A stretch of 64,000 bases of DNA from Colius striatus. Taxonomy: Eukaryota > Chordata > Aves > Coliiformes > Coliidae. Position numbers and translations under genes: made by a program. The DNA lies in the NCBI RefSeq assembly GCF_028858725.1, contig NC_084761.1:33510501-33574500 (forward strand), in the 5' to 3' direction. This document shows positions 21,501-35,700 of the stretch, piece by piece; positions within the stretch are counted from its first letter, which is position 1, and each line of letters starts with the position of its first letter. Under the pieces are notes generated by a model. It was given only the letters and a program-made list of their open reading frames with translations. It ran no database searches and was not told the DNA's origin.

Positions 21501-24500
21501 TGCTTATCTTCTCTGTTTAATTAAAAAGTCAGGGCCACCCTCACAGTATTGTCAGGGTCAGCCAGAACTGATGAGCTGTGAAGGCAGGGGTATAGGTACA
21601 TTCTGCACCCTGGTGCTAGAGAGTACGGGGACAAGCCAGTGGAGGAGAGAGGGCTCAAATTTGACCTAGGAGTTAGCTGGGGAAGACCAGTTGCTTTGGC
21701 TCTTCTATAAGAAATTACTAACACCTGAAATATTTTAGTTTGCTGCTGTGAAAAGGAGGATGTACCCCAGAGCACCCGCTGCATCAGGAAATGCCTGACA
21801 TGAGACTGTTTTTCCAGCAGACCCTAGAAGCAAGTTTGATTTTATGAGCTCATCTCAAAAATTAATAAGATAAAGATAATACTTAAGTTTCTCATTATAT
21901 GCTTATTCACAAATATTAGCATACCTTTATAGGTTTATCAAAGTTGTCAGATTATAAATGGATAAAATGCTACAAGTTGGGCAAGGAAAGCCTGACCTGA
22001 GACGATATGAGCTATATTACGACCAGCTTATAAACAACCCTTCTGAAGTGCATCATCCAGTTTCAAATGTCAGAGGCATCCTCTGAAAGTGCCAAGCCAA
22101 ACTCTCATATGATCTTTACCCACTTTGCTCATGGAAAGCCTTTATATCAGCAGGTAAAGCAGATCACACATACTTCTACATTTAAAAAAGAAGTAAATGC
22201 CAGCAACAATTCAGCCAATGCTCCCAGCCGAGCCATTGCCACCCAAAAGGTCACACTGTTCTGTCATTTTACTCTCCACCTTTGCACAGTGAGAAGAGTA
22301 GTAACTGGCAAGAGTCATGGTGGTGCTCTTTGTGATATAATTAGAACAGGAAAGAGGTTCTGAAGCTACTAATTTGATTTAGGCTGATAACTGAGGTCAA
22401 CTTTTCACCAGAATCTCTGTCAATCAGGTGAAGATGGTGCTGTATCTCCAATCTTCATCCATTTAGCTCTCCAAACTCACAGAATTTTTGATCCTGGCTG
22501 TCTGCCTACTGAATAAGAAGCCAACAGCTTCAAAATCAGTGTTTCCCCTGCCCTTGTACTTTTTGTACTGGTTAGTCCACAAACCTTAAAACCTTGAATA
22601 CCAAAGAAAAAAAACAACCCCATTCTGAATCAGACAAAGGTGGAATGGGGAATGAAAACCACATTTTACATAATCCTGTCAGTGTTTACAGGGCTCTTTT
22701 TAAATTTACACTTCCTGATTACAGTAACCTCTGTAATAACTTAGATTCCACTTCCAATTTCAGAAGCAATGAGACACCTCAAAAGAAAAAGAAGTTTCGG
22801 GAAGTGATTCAGAATTTGGTATTATCACTGGTATCTGTTCAGGCTTGTTCTTTCAGCTATATGTTTGGTTTTCCAGTCTAGCATATAAGTGTCTGCTAAG
22901 TACCACATCACTTTACCAGTAGGACTGGAAAACACAAGGGAAGGGAGAGGGGTGGGTTCATAGTGCTGGAGCTCTAAACAGTAACAGGAAAGACTATTTT
23001 ACACCTACAACTTTCTGCATTGTGTGTACTGCCCAGCTCAGAAGATATGATCCAGATGATTGTCCTCACATTCAAACAGTAAACTGATAGATTTCTAAAC
23101 GTGTTTTTAGGGTAATTTCCCCCTCTTTTTAATTTTTAATCCTTTTTTTAAACCTCCTGGTTCTCTGGCTATGTTAGATGTCTGCCAGCCCCACTAGAAT
23201 TCTTGACATGTTTCTCCAGAATGAGCTTGATCTTATACTGAACAAAAAAGCTTCAGAGACTAAATATAAGGTCTTCCTTACCAGTTCCATGTTTATTTTG
23301 CTGCAAGCTACATCTGATCACAAAACTGACACCACCCTCACTTCACAGGAATTTTTCTTATTTAGAAAAAAAAAAGTGAAACAACACAGAGAAATCAAGT
23401 CACAACAGATACCAACTGCACAATGTTCTCTCTCTGTCAGTAATGAATCACTTCCTCAGTGCTGTGAGAAAAGGGCATCAAGTTGTTGAGGTGCTTCATT
23501 TCAAAAGAAACTAAGAGACATGAGGCCATGATATACTTGCTTGAGAGGACCCAGCAAAACAAAAGATGCAGAAATTTGTATGGATAATTACTGGGTTTTT
23601 TATAGCTTTTAGTTTTTTGACCTATAGAATCTAGGACATTTTGGAGGTCAAAAATTAAACCTCGAATAACGGAGGGAAAATCAACTATTCCATCTTCCAA
23701 AAGATCATCCCATATGACCTGCAGATTGCTGCACACCTCAGAAACCCTGCAGAGCCACACACAAGGGCTTTACTTTCACCCTAGTCCACCTCTTTGTGAC
23801 TGCCTCAGCATACAGGTACTGATAAGGAAGTTCCTCAAAGCCACTTGTTTGGACCCATGCCCCACAAATTGTACTCACAGCAGGATCCTCTGGCCCTGAT
23901 GGGTCAGATAGTAACCAGAGGAAGAGAAAAGATCTGTCTCTAGGTCTTGAACCAACTACTATTCATTATTTGTCAGAGATTCTATTAAGTGTAAGAAACC
24001 TAAAACAGGTTCACTGAAGGGACTGTAGCCAGTGGGCCTACTCTGCCACAGCAGAAGTGGCTGTGACACTCTTCACCTCTGTCTTGCATCATGATGCAGT
24101 AAGACCATGAACTGCTGGATTTTACAGTGTTTCAAACAGGTAGTGGCTACAATATGACAGAAGATTAATTGTGCCACACCTGTAGCTTGTACCTAGTTCT
24201 GCAAGCAGCCTTTTCTTACAGTAGCTAAAGCAATGACTCCTTCAGCATAGATGTCAGTGGGATGGAGATTAGACTCTGTTTGCAACTTTTGGATTTTTCA
24301 TGCTGAAATAGGCCACGTACAGGCAGTGTTGTCATTTTTTATTAATCACAGGTAATATAATTCTGGTCACTGCTATAGGCTGTTTTGTCACTATATATAA
24401 TCTTGCAACTTTCACACAATTTTTGCAAAGCAAAATGAGAATGAGGAACTAATCCCCCTCAAAATGTCTTACAGCTTTGAGGAAAAGAGCTTTATCTATG

Positions 24501-27500
24501 TGGCTAGAGGCTAATTGTTCAAGTCCCAGCTGTTCTGCCAACTGTGGTTAATATTTTTCTGCCCTTCACAACCCAAGACGTTATATTCAACTGTACAGTA
24601 ACTATTATTTCTCATTTCTGCAGAAAAAGAAAATCTAGAAGTGATTTGGACAGCACTGAAACTAGGATTGACAGGCCAGTAAGGGTTCTTGAACACACTA
24701 AGAAGTCAAATCAGATGCTTCTGGAATAATTTGCTTCCTATTATACTGAATATGATTTCAAAATTTGTGTGAATATATCTTTTCTTGCTGTACATTTGTT
24801 ACTTGACTAAAAGCATCCATCGCTGCAAGGATGAGCTGTGGTAGCCTCCGTGCTTCACTGGTACTGTGCCTTTCAGGCTGCAGCATGCACTCCAGTGGTG
24901 GAAGGCTGACCCCCTGAAACCAGTATACAAACTGGCATACAGACTGGTGCTACTGCCAAGGGTGGCACCTGACAAAAATGAAGAAATTACATGGAGCACC
25001 CTTTGTCCTAGGCAGCTTCACTTGTATTCCCAGAAACAAGGTGACTGGGTCTGTGCAAAATTCAGAGGGATTAGGACTTAATATAATAAGCTTCTTCCCT
25101 GCACACAAAGTGTGGCAAATGAACGATACAGCCTGTCACCTCTTGATACCAAATGAAATCCTGCCTGGCTCAAGCAGGGATTAAGATTTATTCCCAGCTA
25201 ATTGATGTTTGGAGTCACCGCACTAGATTAATTAGTCTCAGCTCCAGCTTCTGCTTCATATATTTGCCTGCATAGCTTTGAGATATTTTTTTAGGTCAGG
25301 CACAAACTCTTGCTGTGTGTTTGTGCTATGCCAAGCATGAGCGTGCAGAGCCCCCAGAAAAATCCCGGTAGTAAACCCGTCATGGGAGGCTGCAACCGAT
25401 TCAGTCTGAATTTGGAAAGACTGGCAAAATTGCAATAATCCTCAAGGGCCAGGCTGGTGGGACTGCACAGAGCAGCAGACAAGCAAAAGAGGACAAGGAT
25501 TAATATCATCTGTGGGCTTTGGTCTAATTTTGGGATAGGTGATGTTTTGCCGCTGCTGGTGTAAAATAGCGAGTTGCCATGATCAAGAATGTCCTTTTTT
25601 TCCAAATCACAACAAACCCAAATGCAACCAGAACTGTAAACTGTAGAAAAGGAAATAAATTCAAAGAAGTATCTCAGAGAATCTCAGTAGCTCTTGTGCC
25701 TACTCATTTCCATACTTGTTCTTCCTTAAGTGAGAGTATGTGATGGTGACCAGAAAATGAACTGGTTTCATCCTAAGCTGAGAGAAAAATGCACATTATT
25801 GCAATTTTTTTCAATTAATCAAAATTTTTGTAACACAAGGTCACAGCCCAAAGGTTGATAAACCCGAACTGTTTCTGCCCTGTTAATTTATGCAAAGATA
25901 TTTCAAACAAGAGCAAAACCCAAGACACTTCATTCTGCAGCTGTTCAACAAGACATTTAAGTGTTTTCCAAAAGAATTCTTCTCACTTTAAAATAAATTT
26001 TATTCGAAGTGAAAGATATAATGGAAAGGAGAGAAGAACTATCAGACAGAAATTTGTTTCATTTCAATAAAACAGTTTTTATTAGCTTTAAGTACACGTG
26101 CTGCTTCAAAATTATCCAGAGAAAAATGGTGAAAGTCAGAAGAATTGAATTACATTAGAATAAAATTCCAGTTAAAGAAGGACAACGGGCAATTCTTTCT
26201 GATTTAGAACTAGGAGTGCATTAGTACTATTTTTCCCTTTGGGGGACTGTTTACCCTCAACCAAAACAACCCTGTCTCAGTTTACGAGAAATTCAGGATG
26301 AGCAGCTATAACAAACTGCCAATTGCAATTCAGTTGGGATTTTATCCTACTCCAAAGAACAGCCTCCATAAAATTTTTACATTAGAAAATACATCCTGTT
26401 ACTGTACTTCAGGGTTTCATATTATTCCAGCCATTTCTTCCATTACCAGCCCTCAGTTCACCAATTCTGCCTCAGCAGTCTGCAAGTCTCTCTCAGAACA
26501 TAGCCATGTTGTATTTAAAGTGTTTCCAGAGCAAAAACGATGTTCTTTTGGGCCCTGGATGGAATCTGTAAAGTGTTTTTCCCTGCACATTCCCACATTA
26601 TGGACATTACTCATACCTGTTCCTACCATTTACTATGGTAGAGGAAGCCAGTTTTGATGATAAAGACAATCTGTACCACCTGAAGTCATCTTTCCACCTC
26701 CTCAGAAGATCACTGTTTTCACAAGTCACACTTGAGTTGTGTCATTGGAGATACTCTTTGTATTCACAAAGATTATGTTTATCCATTTCCTAAGCGCACG
26801 TTGGCAACTTCATCTCCCTCTGCAACTCCAAAAAATGGGGCTGTGGGCACATATCTGTAATGCCTGTGCTGCAATCCTACAGTCATCACACAAAGGTGGT
26901 CACAGTAGCAGCAGCCAGTTATGCGAAGGAGGGTTGCTAGGGAAGTACTTGGGAAGATTCTAGCTGTCTAAATAGGAAGCAGGAAAATATATCTGTAGGC
27001 AACTGGAGAGAAGATAGACTGTATGGGTCATCAACTAAGAATTACTGGTAGAGTCTAAAAACTAATAATAAGTTTTATCCAATAATACTTGAAAGTTTAC
27101 AGACTACCTCTTAAAACTTTTATTTTTAGAATCACTGTTGCACTACACGCAAAAACATAAGGACAGAAAGAAAAAGTGAGTCTTCACTGCAGTCTCTTAC
27201 CCCTTGAAATCTATGGGGGAAAGCGTAAATATTTCTGTTTCCATCCTTCTGAGAAGGCCGAGAAAAGGTGAAAGGGATGTTTGTAAGGAGACTGCATTCT
27301 TGCTCCAGTAGCAGTTTTCCTAACAGCTAATGCATAATACAAAGTTTATCCTGACAAGTCGTTTGAATATTGCTCTCTGAAAGCATGAAGTACTGTAGTT
27401 AAACCTACAGCACTGATAACATTGCTGTGTGCAGTGGAGCCAATTGCCAGCTGCCAAAAGCTCTTCCAGGAGGTGCTCCTTCAGAGTATTTGTAAACACC

Positions 27501-28375
27501 TACACACACCACTGAAGAGGATTACAGAGTTTTCTGAAAGGGAAAATAAAATGCCTATAAAAAGAAGCATTTTCCTATTAGATATGCTTTTTTCCTTCTG
27601 GGGTTTTCACTTCTGGATAGCAGAAATAGAAACATGCAAATGTACTTTCTTGATTAATTGACTTGCGCCTGCCGGCAGATAAACGCTGCTTATTTCACCC
27701 ATCTATTCTATAATCTGTTACGATTAGTGTAGCTATGTTCCATATGATTTAAGGAAATTTCAATACATTTCCTTATACCAAATTGTTGTATTTCACATTT
27801 TTCTGGTAAAACAGCAACACGAGACATTGACTAATAAGCATTTTATAATCCTCAGATGCATTTAGTAAATCATTCTTCTACTATAGATTTTCATCAGACA
27901 TGCAAATGGAAAGAACAAGGGATTCTGCACATAACTTTTGTAGTAAAATCATCCAAATGCCTATCATTTAAAATGTTTATATAATACTAATACAATGTTT
28001 GATCGTGCAAGATGAGGAAAAAATAAGTTGGCACCAAATTAAAAAAACCCAGAAGGTCATAAAAATGAGCCGTCATATACAAAAACCTAACCACATCACA
28101 CAAAAATGATTGTGGTGATAAAAAAGAGGCATTGCAGATTATTTGTTCCATCTGTATGTTATTTGTCACTAAGCAATTTATCAACATCATATGGTAATAT
28201 CAAACTGTTACAGGATTCTGACTTAACTCTGCCAGATATTTATAGTACCAGAACAAAAAGTAACCACAACTTTGCCACTGGGCCAGGTAATAATGGCTTG
28301 GAGGCTTCTCATGTAAGGTCTGAATTTTCCTGTCAGAGAAGAGTTTACTGTGAGTAAGGTACTTTCCAATTGTAA
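15565..28375. other. long intergenic stretch, no gene or young repeat seen
   Basis: Nearly 13 kb without CR1, LTR or coding exon that I can recognise. Short T- and A-runs are present. The open frames (60-107 codons) have no recognisable similarity and lack consistent coding bias. About 27640-27960 is a possible conserved non-coding element (see findings). Confidence 0.5.
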
Positions 28376-28684
28376 CGGTTGGGACATCCCTTTTTTCTAT
28401 AGTAGCTACAACAGCACAAGGGGTAATAGAATGAAGCTGGAATACAAAAAGTTCCACTTAAATATAAGAAAAACTATTTCACTGTGAGGGTGAGGGAGCA
28501 GTGGCACAGGCTGCCCAGAGGGGTTGTGGAGTCTCCTTCCTTGGAGGTCTTCAAGACCCACCTGGACACCTTGCTATGCGACCTGATCTAGGTGAACCTG
28601 CTTCTGCAGGGGGGTTGGACTAGATAATCTCTAAAGGTCCCTTCCAACCCCTACCATTCTATGATTCTATGATTCTATGATTCT
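28376..28684 (+). mobile_element. CR1 LINE fragment, plus orientation
   Basis: Runs from CGGTTGGGACATCCC through GGATGAAGCTGGAA-like sequence, GTGGCACAGGCTGCCCAGAG, TTGTGGAGTCTCCTTCCTTG, the CCTGATCTAGGTGAACCTGC block and GGTCCCTTCCAACCCCTACC. It ends in three ATTCTATG tail repeats at 28662-28684. It is one of only two plus-strand CR1 copies here and aligns with 60240-60528. Confidence 0.95.
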
Positions 28685-31600
28685 AATGAGGTACATTGTA
28701 TCTCGATTTGATAAATAAGAGGGCTTTTTTACGGGGAAAAAAACCAACCAAAACCAACAGAATCTTATGTTTAAAAAAAAAAAAAAAAATAATTTTCTTT
28801 CTGTACAGCTTCCCATCCCTATCTTGTGTTCTGTCATCTGGGAACCTTGCTGTTATAGAGCATCACCTCAAGGCCCAAGTTAGTAGGAACCCTTTGAAAT
28901 GATACACTGAAAGTGAAGTACATCAGCATCTAGCTATCCTGTGGTGTAAAGGAGGCCCTCAAGACAGGTTCAACTTGGTAATTATCCACAAGAGCCTCTA
29001 AGACGTGTTCAGCTCCAGCTGATTTCAATAGGAAGCCAGTTTATTGTCTCAAAAACATTTTTATGAAATATATTTAGTTTATAAATGAAATATGTTTCTC
29101 CTCCTCTATCTCCCCTTCTCTCCTGCCACCTGAATTACAGACCCTTTGGACAGGATTATGAAACTGCAGCTAGGTTATCTTCCTCTTATGCACTATGACC
29201 TGTACATGGGGTTTTAAGACCAAGCTACATTTCATAGAAAGCTAACTGAATTGGGTGAAACAGGTGTGCTGCACTTTTTCCTATTGAGCTTTAAATAATA
29301 TGTCATTTGCATCTTAGAAACAGATGATGACATAAGCAGCATCTGATCTGATTTCCTTTTAAAGGAAGATACCATACCAACTAATCCATGTATTTATAAA
29401 AATGCACGTGTTACCTTTTTATTTCATTCAGCACTCACTTGCAGGGATATGCTAAAGGATATTCATTTCTTATACCAAATTTACAAAACCCAGTATCTTT
29501 GGGTTGTTATCACCAAGAACCACAGAAACATGAGTTCTTTCCCACTATAAAAATATGTCTACTTTGCCAGTGATAAACAATTGCTCAGTTCTCTGAAAAC
29601 GTGACTACAGAAATAGTTCTTATTTCAGCAACAAATCCATTCCTGAAGTGGGATCAGAGTTACATCTGCTGAATTTTAGCGATAAAAAAGAGTTTTCTTC
29701 ATGTCAGTCTCTGGAGCTGTAGCAGGTAAGAGCACATGCTCTGGAATCCAAGGACAGAAGTCTGACATATTGTTAAATGCAAAACTTACTAAAGACTGTA
29801 AGCGCCCAAGAGCCTGGCGCTCCCAGTGCATGTCAGCAGTCGTGTAGGCTGCTCAGCAGTGCAGGAGCATCACTCCTTAGGGACTTTACCTCTTGGGCTA
29901 TCATTTGCTATCAAGCAGAGATATATGCAGTAGAGACTTTGTTAATGAGATGAGTAGCTTTGCTACTTCTCCACAAAGAATCAGGATGAAAGCATGCTTA
30001 TTTACCTTTGATTTGATGTATTATTTTCCTGGGTGTCAGGCATAGCTGATATTTAAACACAGCTGCTCCTGTAGATGCAAAGATAGGAACTAAGGCCCCA
30101 GCACTATATACACAAGAATTTTAGTAGCTTCTAAAAAAGCTATGTAAGAACTTCACTGAATAAGCTAAGAATTACAGTAGAGGACTTCAGGGTCTTCATC
30201 AGGGAGAGAGGAGAGAGACCTCTTTAGCAAGAGGAAATTCTGGAGTTGAGTAGCTGTAGCAGCTCTTCACTTAACAGCTTCTTAGCCTCCAAAATTCCTT
30301 TAATTAACAGCCTCGGAGAGAAAGAAGTTACAGATCTACAGTCAATCTTCCTGCTTCTAGGCTCCAATCCATTTATTCTCCTATCAGCTAGTTTGTCAGG
30401 TGAGAGAAAATATTTGTCATTATGTGTAAAATCTGTGTCCTCCTATACTCCAAAGAACTCTCAATGTCTTTGATGGGACCAGGGTTAAGTTTTGACCATA
30501 AATGTCAGTATCTGATCTTAGGAAGATCAAAGCCAACAACTCAGCTTCGAAAACTTAATAATTAGGGCTGCTCTTGACTCATTTTTGAGTTGATATGAGA
30601 TGGTCATCAATACCCTTACTCAAATAAAAATGGAGCCTCAGTTCCTGCACAAAATCAAAATAAATGTTTCTATATGACACTCAGGGCCTTTCCTCTGTTG
30701 TTTGTCCAGTCCAGCTCAGCCCAGCTGGAAGTCCTGGCTGGGGAGTATTGCTCTGGTGCATCCTTGACCTCCCACAGGAAAATCAATGGCACAGAGGTCT
30801 CGATGAGCATCCATCTTCCTTTCAGAAACTCTTCTGCCTGTAACAGTATCACCCCAAGGAATTAAAAGGACAGCTCAGTTTCACTGTCTCTACAGAGATG
30901 GTGGTATTTATTGGTTTAACCCCTAAACCATAAACACAGTCACAGGACCATAAATGTAAATATCTGCTGGAAATACTACACTAGGGTTTCTATTTAGTAA
31001 CTGTTATTTGGCCGTCTTCAATTAAGTAGATTAAAATTACTTCTCAGTAGTTATTTTCCATTGCTTTTGCTGCCTTCATCCCTCATTCAAGATCAGAGAA
31101 AGAGTAACTGCATTGATGGCAATGCTTTCATAGTTTGTATGGCACAGAAAGTTTTCATATAAGAAAGAAAGGAAATATACATGAATGACATAGTGAAGGC
31201 ACAAGGGAAAGAGGAAAGTAATTTAGCAGAACATTTCAAATGTTTTAATAAATCATACACTTACACTGAAATGTCACTTTAGTGAGTTTCCCTTATGCTG
31301 ATCGCTGAATGACAATATATTCTCTATGTGTATAGGAAAGGCTGTAATGCGCTGCTATGTTTGCACAGCATCTCTGAGGAAAAATACTGATTGGAGCATA
31401 AGCAATTTCAATTTTTACTACTACAGGTCTTTTCAAATAGCCTCTTAGTTCCGTATAAGAGTGTTGGAGAAAGGAAAATGAAATGTTAAAATGAACAATA
31501 TAAGCCAGAGATCTCAGAGTTCCTAAAAATATGAAATCTAGAAAAAAATGTATTCCTATTATGTTGAAAATGGAACAACTTTATGCTCTGCTGATTTTTT

Positions 31601-32494
31601 AATGCAGTAGATCTTGGAGAGATGTATGATGACGCCATGCAGAGATGCAAGACAATATTTTTTGAAGTGGAAGAATCAGATAAATCATGAATCACCAGTG
31701 TCACTGCTAAATCTGCGCATGTTCTCATCACTATATTTAGATCACTGACCACCATCCTACCATCTTTGCCCAAGGATTTTAAGTACTGTTTTCAAAGACT
31801 CATAAACAAATAAGACGATCAAACATAAGAAATCAGCACAATCCCCACAGTACTTTCTGACTTTCTCTTCTGCTCTGAGTTGCAACTTTCCACTTAAAGC
31901 ATTATTCCATCCCAAAAGTTAAGAGTTTTAAGTCTGAAACTATTTGCAGATTCAGTTACAAAATACTGTTTCAATAGACAGATGTAAAAATCAATAGAAA
32001 TTAATATAAAATGTCAAGGATAAGCCAGCTACCAAAGATACTGACAACTCCATCTAGTTTTCCTTCCAGAGGAAAAAAATCAACTATGCCAAAAGCAGAT
32101 CTTGTAACCAGCACAGTTCACGTTGTTTTACAGATAACTCTCTTCAGAAGATAGACTCTAAATTATCTATCTTTATGCATGTTCCTGATACATTTCAAGA
32201 CTACAGATCTAGCTCTTAATGGTGTTAAATTCAAAGAGATTCAAGAAAAAAACATGCTAAGAAGAGCAAATACTTAAACAAAACCTTTTTATTAAAAATG
32301 TGCTGTCATTGTACTACTACAAACACTGTGTATCTCAGTCACCTGGACATAGCATCATTTTCCCAGGCCTTCTGTAATAGCCCACAACAAATAAAAACAT
32401 AAGAAAAATGTTTACAGCAAAACTAGCACTGTCTTTTCGCCTTCACTCACCCAATTTCTGCCTTCTCATCCCAACTGATCAGATGTTTTATAAC
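28685..32494. other. intergenic DNA, no gene seen
   Basis: Contains a 17-bp A-run near 28773 just after the CR1 copy and otherwise unremarkable AT-rich sequence. No exon, RNA gene or repeat family recognised. Confidence 0.5.
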
Positions 32495-32735
32495 CACAGG
32501 ATCGGAATGATGTAGGTTAGAAGGGACCTCTGGAGGTCATTTGGTCCGCTGCAATAAGCAATATGAACTTAAAAATCAGATCCAGCTTCAAAATTAGACC
32601 AAGAGCCACGTCTACTCTCCACAGTGTTGTTAGAGATTTTACAGCCTTCCTGGGAAGCCTGATTCAGTCATTGCCCAACCTCATCTTTTTCCTTGAGTCT
32701 ATCTGGAACTTCCCTTGTTGTAACTTGTGCCTTCC
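32495..32735 (-). mobile_element. old, diverged CR1 fragment
   Basis: GATCGGAATGATGTAGGTTAG, AGAAGGGACCTCTGGAGGTCA and TTTGGTCC match the reverse CR1 3' end with many changes. Further right, GCCCAACCTCATCTTTTTCC and CTTCCCTTGTTGTAACTTG match more 5' CR1 sequence. The middle is eroded. Clearly older than the copies at 6731 or 41148. Confidence 0.65.
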
Positions 32736-35700
32736 TTGAGTCCACACACTATTTTGGCTCCCTTAAATAAGGATTGTGCCAAACACTGGGTACAAAACAG
32801 AACCAAAATATGTTTTTCAAGTACATTATCTTAAGGGCTTTAAGTCACCAGAAGCTTTGCATGATTGCATACTGGTGATTTTGATCAGCTTTCTGCAAGA
32901 CACACGCCAGGTTGGCAGGGAAAAAAGTTTTCATTCCTAATAGTGAGATCTACATCATTTATTCTGCATGTTTTAGCAAAGAGAAGATTAATATATCTTA
33001 ATCAGTTATCTTAATCAGTCTGAAGTCCCTGGAAAGAAGTTCTTGAAAGAAGCTAATGCCTCTCTCAGAAAACCAGGAGAAAAGAGTCGAGAGTTGCTAG
33101 GTTATTTTCTGCATAAAGCTCATATAGCCCAAGGGAGAATATGGAATGGCAACAAAAAGAAATGGCTGTTTTTAAAAGAACATGTTGCTGAAACAGTATT
33201 TTGTATAACTGAGATTATAGTTAAAAGTGAGTAAGCGTACATTTCAAATGTTAGTGTGGCAAAGAAGCACTTAGATAGTGAAGTGAAGGAGACGGGAAAA
33301 ACTCAAGAAAACATGGAACATGTGGTATGTTACTTCACTGATCTCTGACATTTGTCACCTGGTTTACACAGCAGCATGAATGACAGATGAAGTGGTATGA
33401 ATGATAGACGAATGAGAGTTGTCCTCTACATTATTTTTTTTTTTGTACTGAATGTTTGGGTTGCTGGTTCTGTAAGGGAAAAAAAATAGGTATTGAAAGT
33501 TCAATGTAACAGTTTAGATTAGCCATTGCATCTTGTAAAATAATTAGCCTGGAAGTGAAAAATCATGCTCAAGAATGTGCTAAATGGAGCAATCATCCAG
33601 CAAAGTGAACAGGGGAAGATTTTGCAGCTACAGTGGAAGAATCATTGAAACATCCATCTGTCCAGTACATATACGCAATAAAGAAGGAGGCAAATGAAAT
33701 ACTATGCTTCTACATGTTCTGCTGAGAGATCAGAATAAAAACAAGGGCGGTTATAGGATGTACTGTGTAAGTCCACTGCTTGCTGTGTGGGTCACCGTAC
33801 CTTTTGAGAGCCACTAAAGCAATAAAAATAATACCAGGTCTCAATACCATAAGGCAGTTTCTGTGGAGCTGGAGATACACTTGTATGAAAAAAAACCAAA
33901 AACCTCAGCGTGGCCTAACAGAACTGAAAATTGTGAAAAGGACTAGTAAAACTGATAGAAATAAAGTTTTCGTGCTAGCAAGACATTTACAAGCTAGGGG
34001 AGATAGCTCCAGGTAGTCTACTCATTGACTAATGAACTCAGATAGTCATTCTCTTCAAAGACCAGCAGTCATACAGAATAAATTACCAAGTAGCCAAAAC
34101 AAACATAAAATGAATTCAGTAAGTGCAAGTGATGGTTTGTTTATTTGAGTGAGAAGACAGAAAATAAACCTAATAAAAAAGTAATCTGCACATGCAGATC
34201 TCTGATTGTAGCTAATAACATCCTGGGGCAGCACTGAAAATGCTAAATTTCATAGTTATGAAATAGTTGACAAGCTGATTAGTGGGAGACAAAGGTGATA
34301 TTTAAACAAAGAAAGGCTTATTTATTTCTGATCCACCTCTCCTCAGTTTCATCTCAAGCCCACTCAGCAAACAGTCTTTCTTGCAAGTGGCTCCTTCATC
34401 TAATGTTCTGCATTGCCAAGAGAAAGGTCCTGTCCCTTCAGGATCACACAAGACTGCTCTCCTCTCCACTCTGTGGTGTAGACCGAAGTACAGCTTGCAG
34501 GGACAGCTGGCAGGAGATTTTCTACAAATGCACTCCCCCTGATCTGTACCAATGTAATGCTTGTGCAAATGTGGATGTACATACAGCCCCATCTACTGAT
34601 ATGAGTATTCCCCAGATAACGGGATGACTCTGCCTGGGTTTAAGCAAAGATTTCTGTACCATTAGAAGACATTCAACGACAGGAGCACAAGAATCGGAGA
34701 CATGATACTAAGAAGCCTGAAAACCTGCAGCTTGGGTTTACACAACTGAATAAAAGAGGGTGCTCAGAACTTCTTCAGAAGCAACGTGACTTAAACTTCT
34801 GAGTAGCCCTAATCACAGGCAAAAATCCATCTGTTAGCACTCTCTCAAAGTCACACCAGGGATGAATTTGATTCCTAGTGGAATGGCAGCATAATCAAAT
34901 GACTTTAAGGGAAAGGGTTTTAATTAAATAACACTTAATTATAGTTATATTATTTTAATTGTATTACTGTATTTTTGTTATGTATTACTCAGTCTTCATT
35001 CAGTGTTATTACGGTAATATTCCCTAAGTTATGTAAGATTTTATTAGCACTTTGTCTTATTTGACAGCTTTATTCGTGCACCAACTCGAGAGATTTTATA
35101 ATTATACTTTCCATTACTAATATATTCCTATATGAACACCAGAGTAAGGCATTATAACAATTTAATGGAAGGAAAAGGAACCTAATTTCTTTTTACACTA
35201 CAGAGGTGGTTCTGCTTCCAGCAAATGTGGAGAATATCAAAGCTCAGTACCTCATACAGAAATAAGGAAAACTTTTTCAGTGGTCTGCTATATCCCACAT
35301 TTCAGACTAATTTCAAGAGAGGAGGAACAATTTTCTGTGATTTTGATGACAATGCTAAGGTTCAGCAGTATTCCCCAGGGAATGATATTCAGCTTCCCTG
35401 TGGAGCTACTGCAAACTCCCGGGTTCTCCTGTCAACTGAGGGAAACCTGTCTGCATCCTTCTCTAACCCCCACTCTCAGAATAAGGCTCACATATGGTGT
35501 CTGATATGGGGAACTGCTATTTTGGCACCATACATTCAAGCTGGCAGATGATAACTTCACAATAAAAACGCCTGTATCTTCGAACCTTCTGTGCTGAAAC
35601 ATTAATCCAAGGAGATGGCAGCACCCTACAAGCAAGCAGCCAGGTAGATGAACAAACCAAGGTACTGCTGAAGATAGACTGCTGAGAAGTGAAAGTTTAC

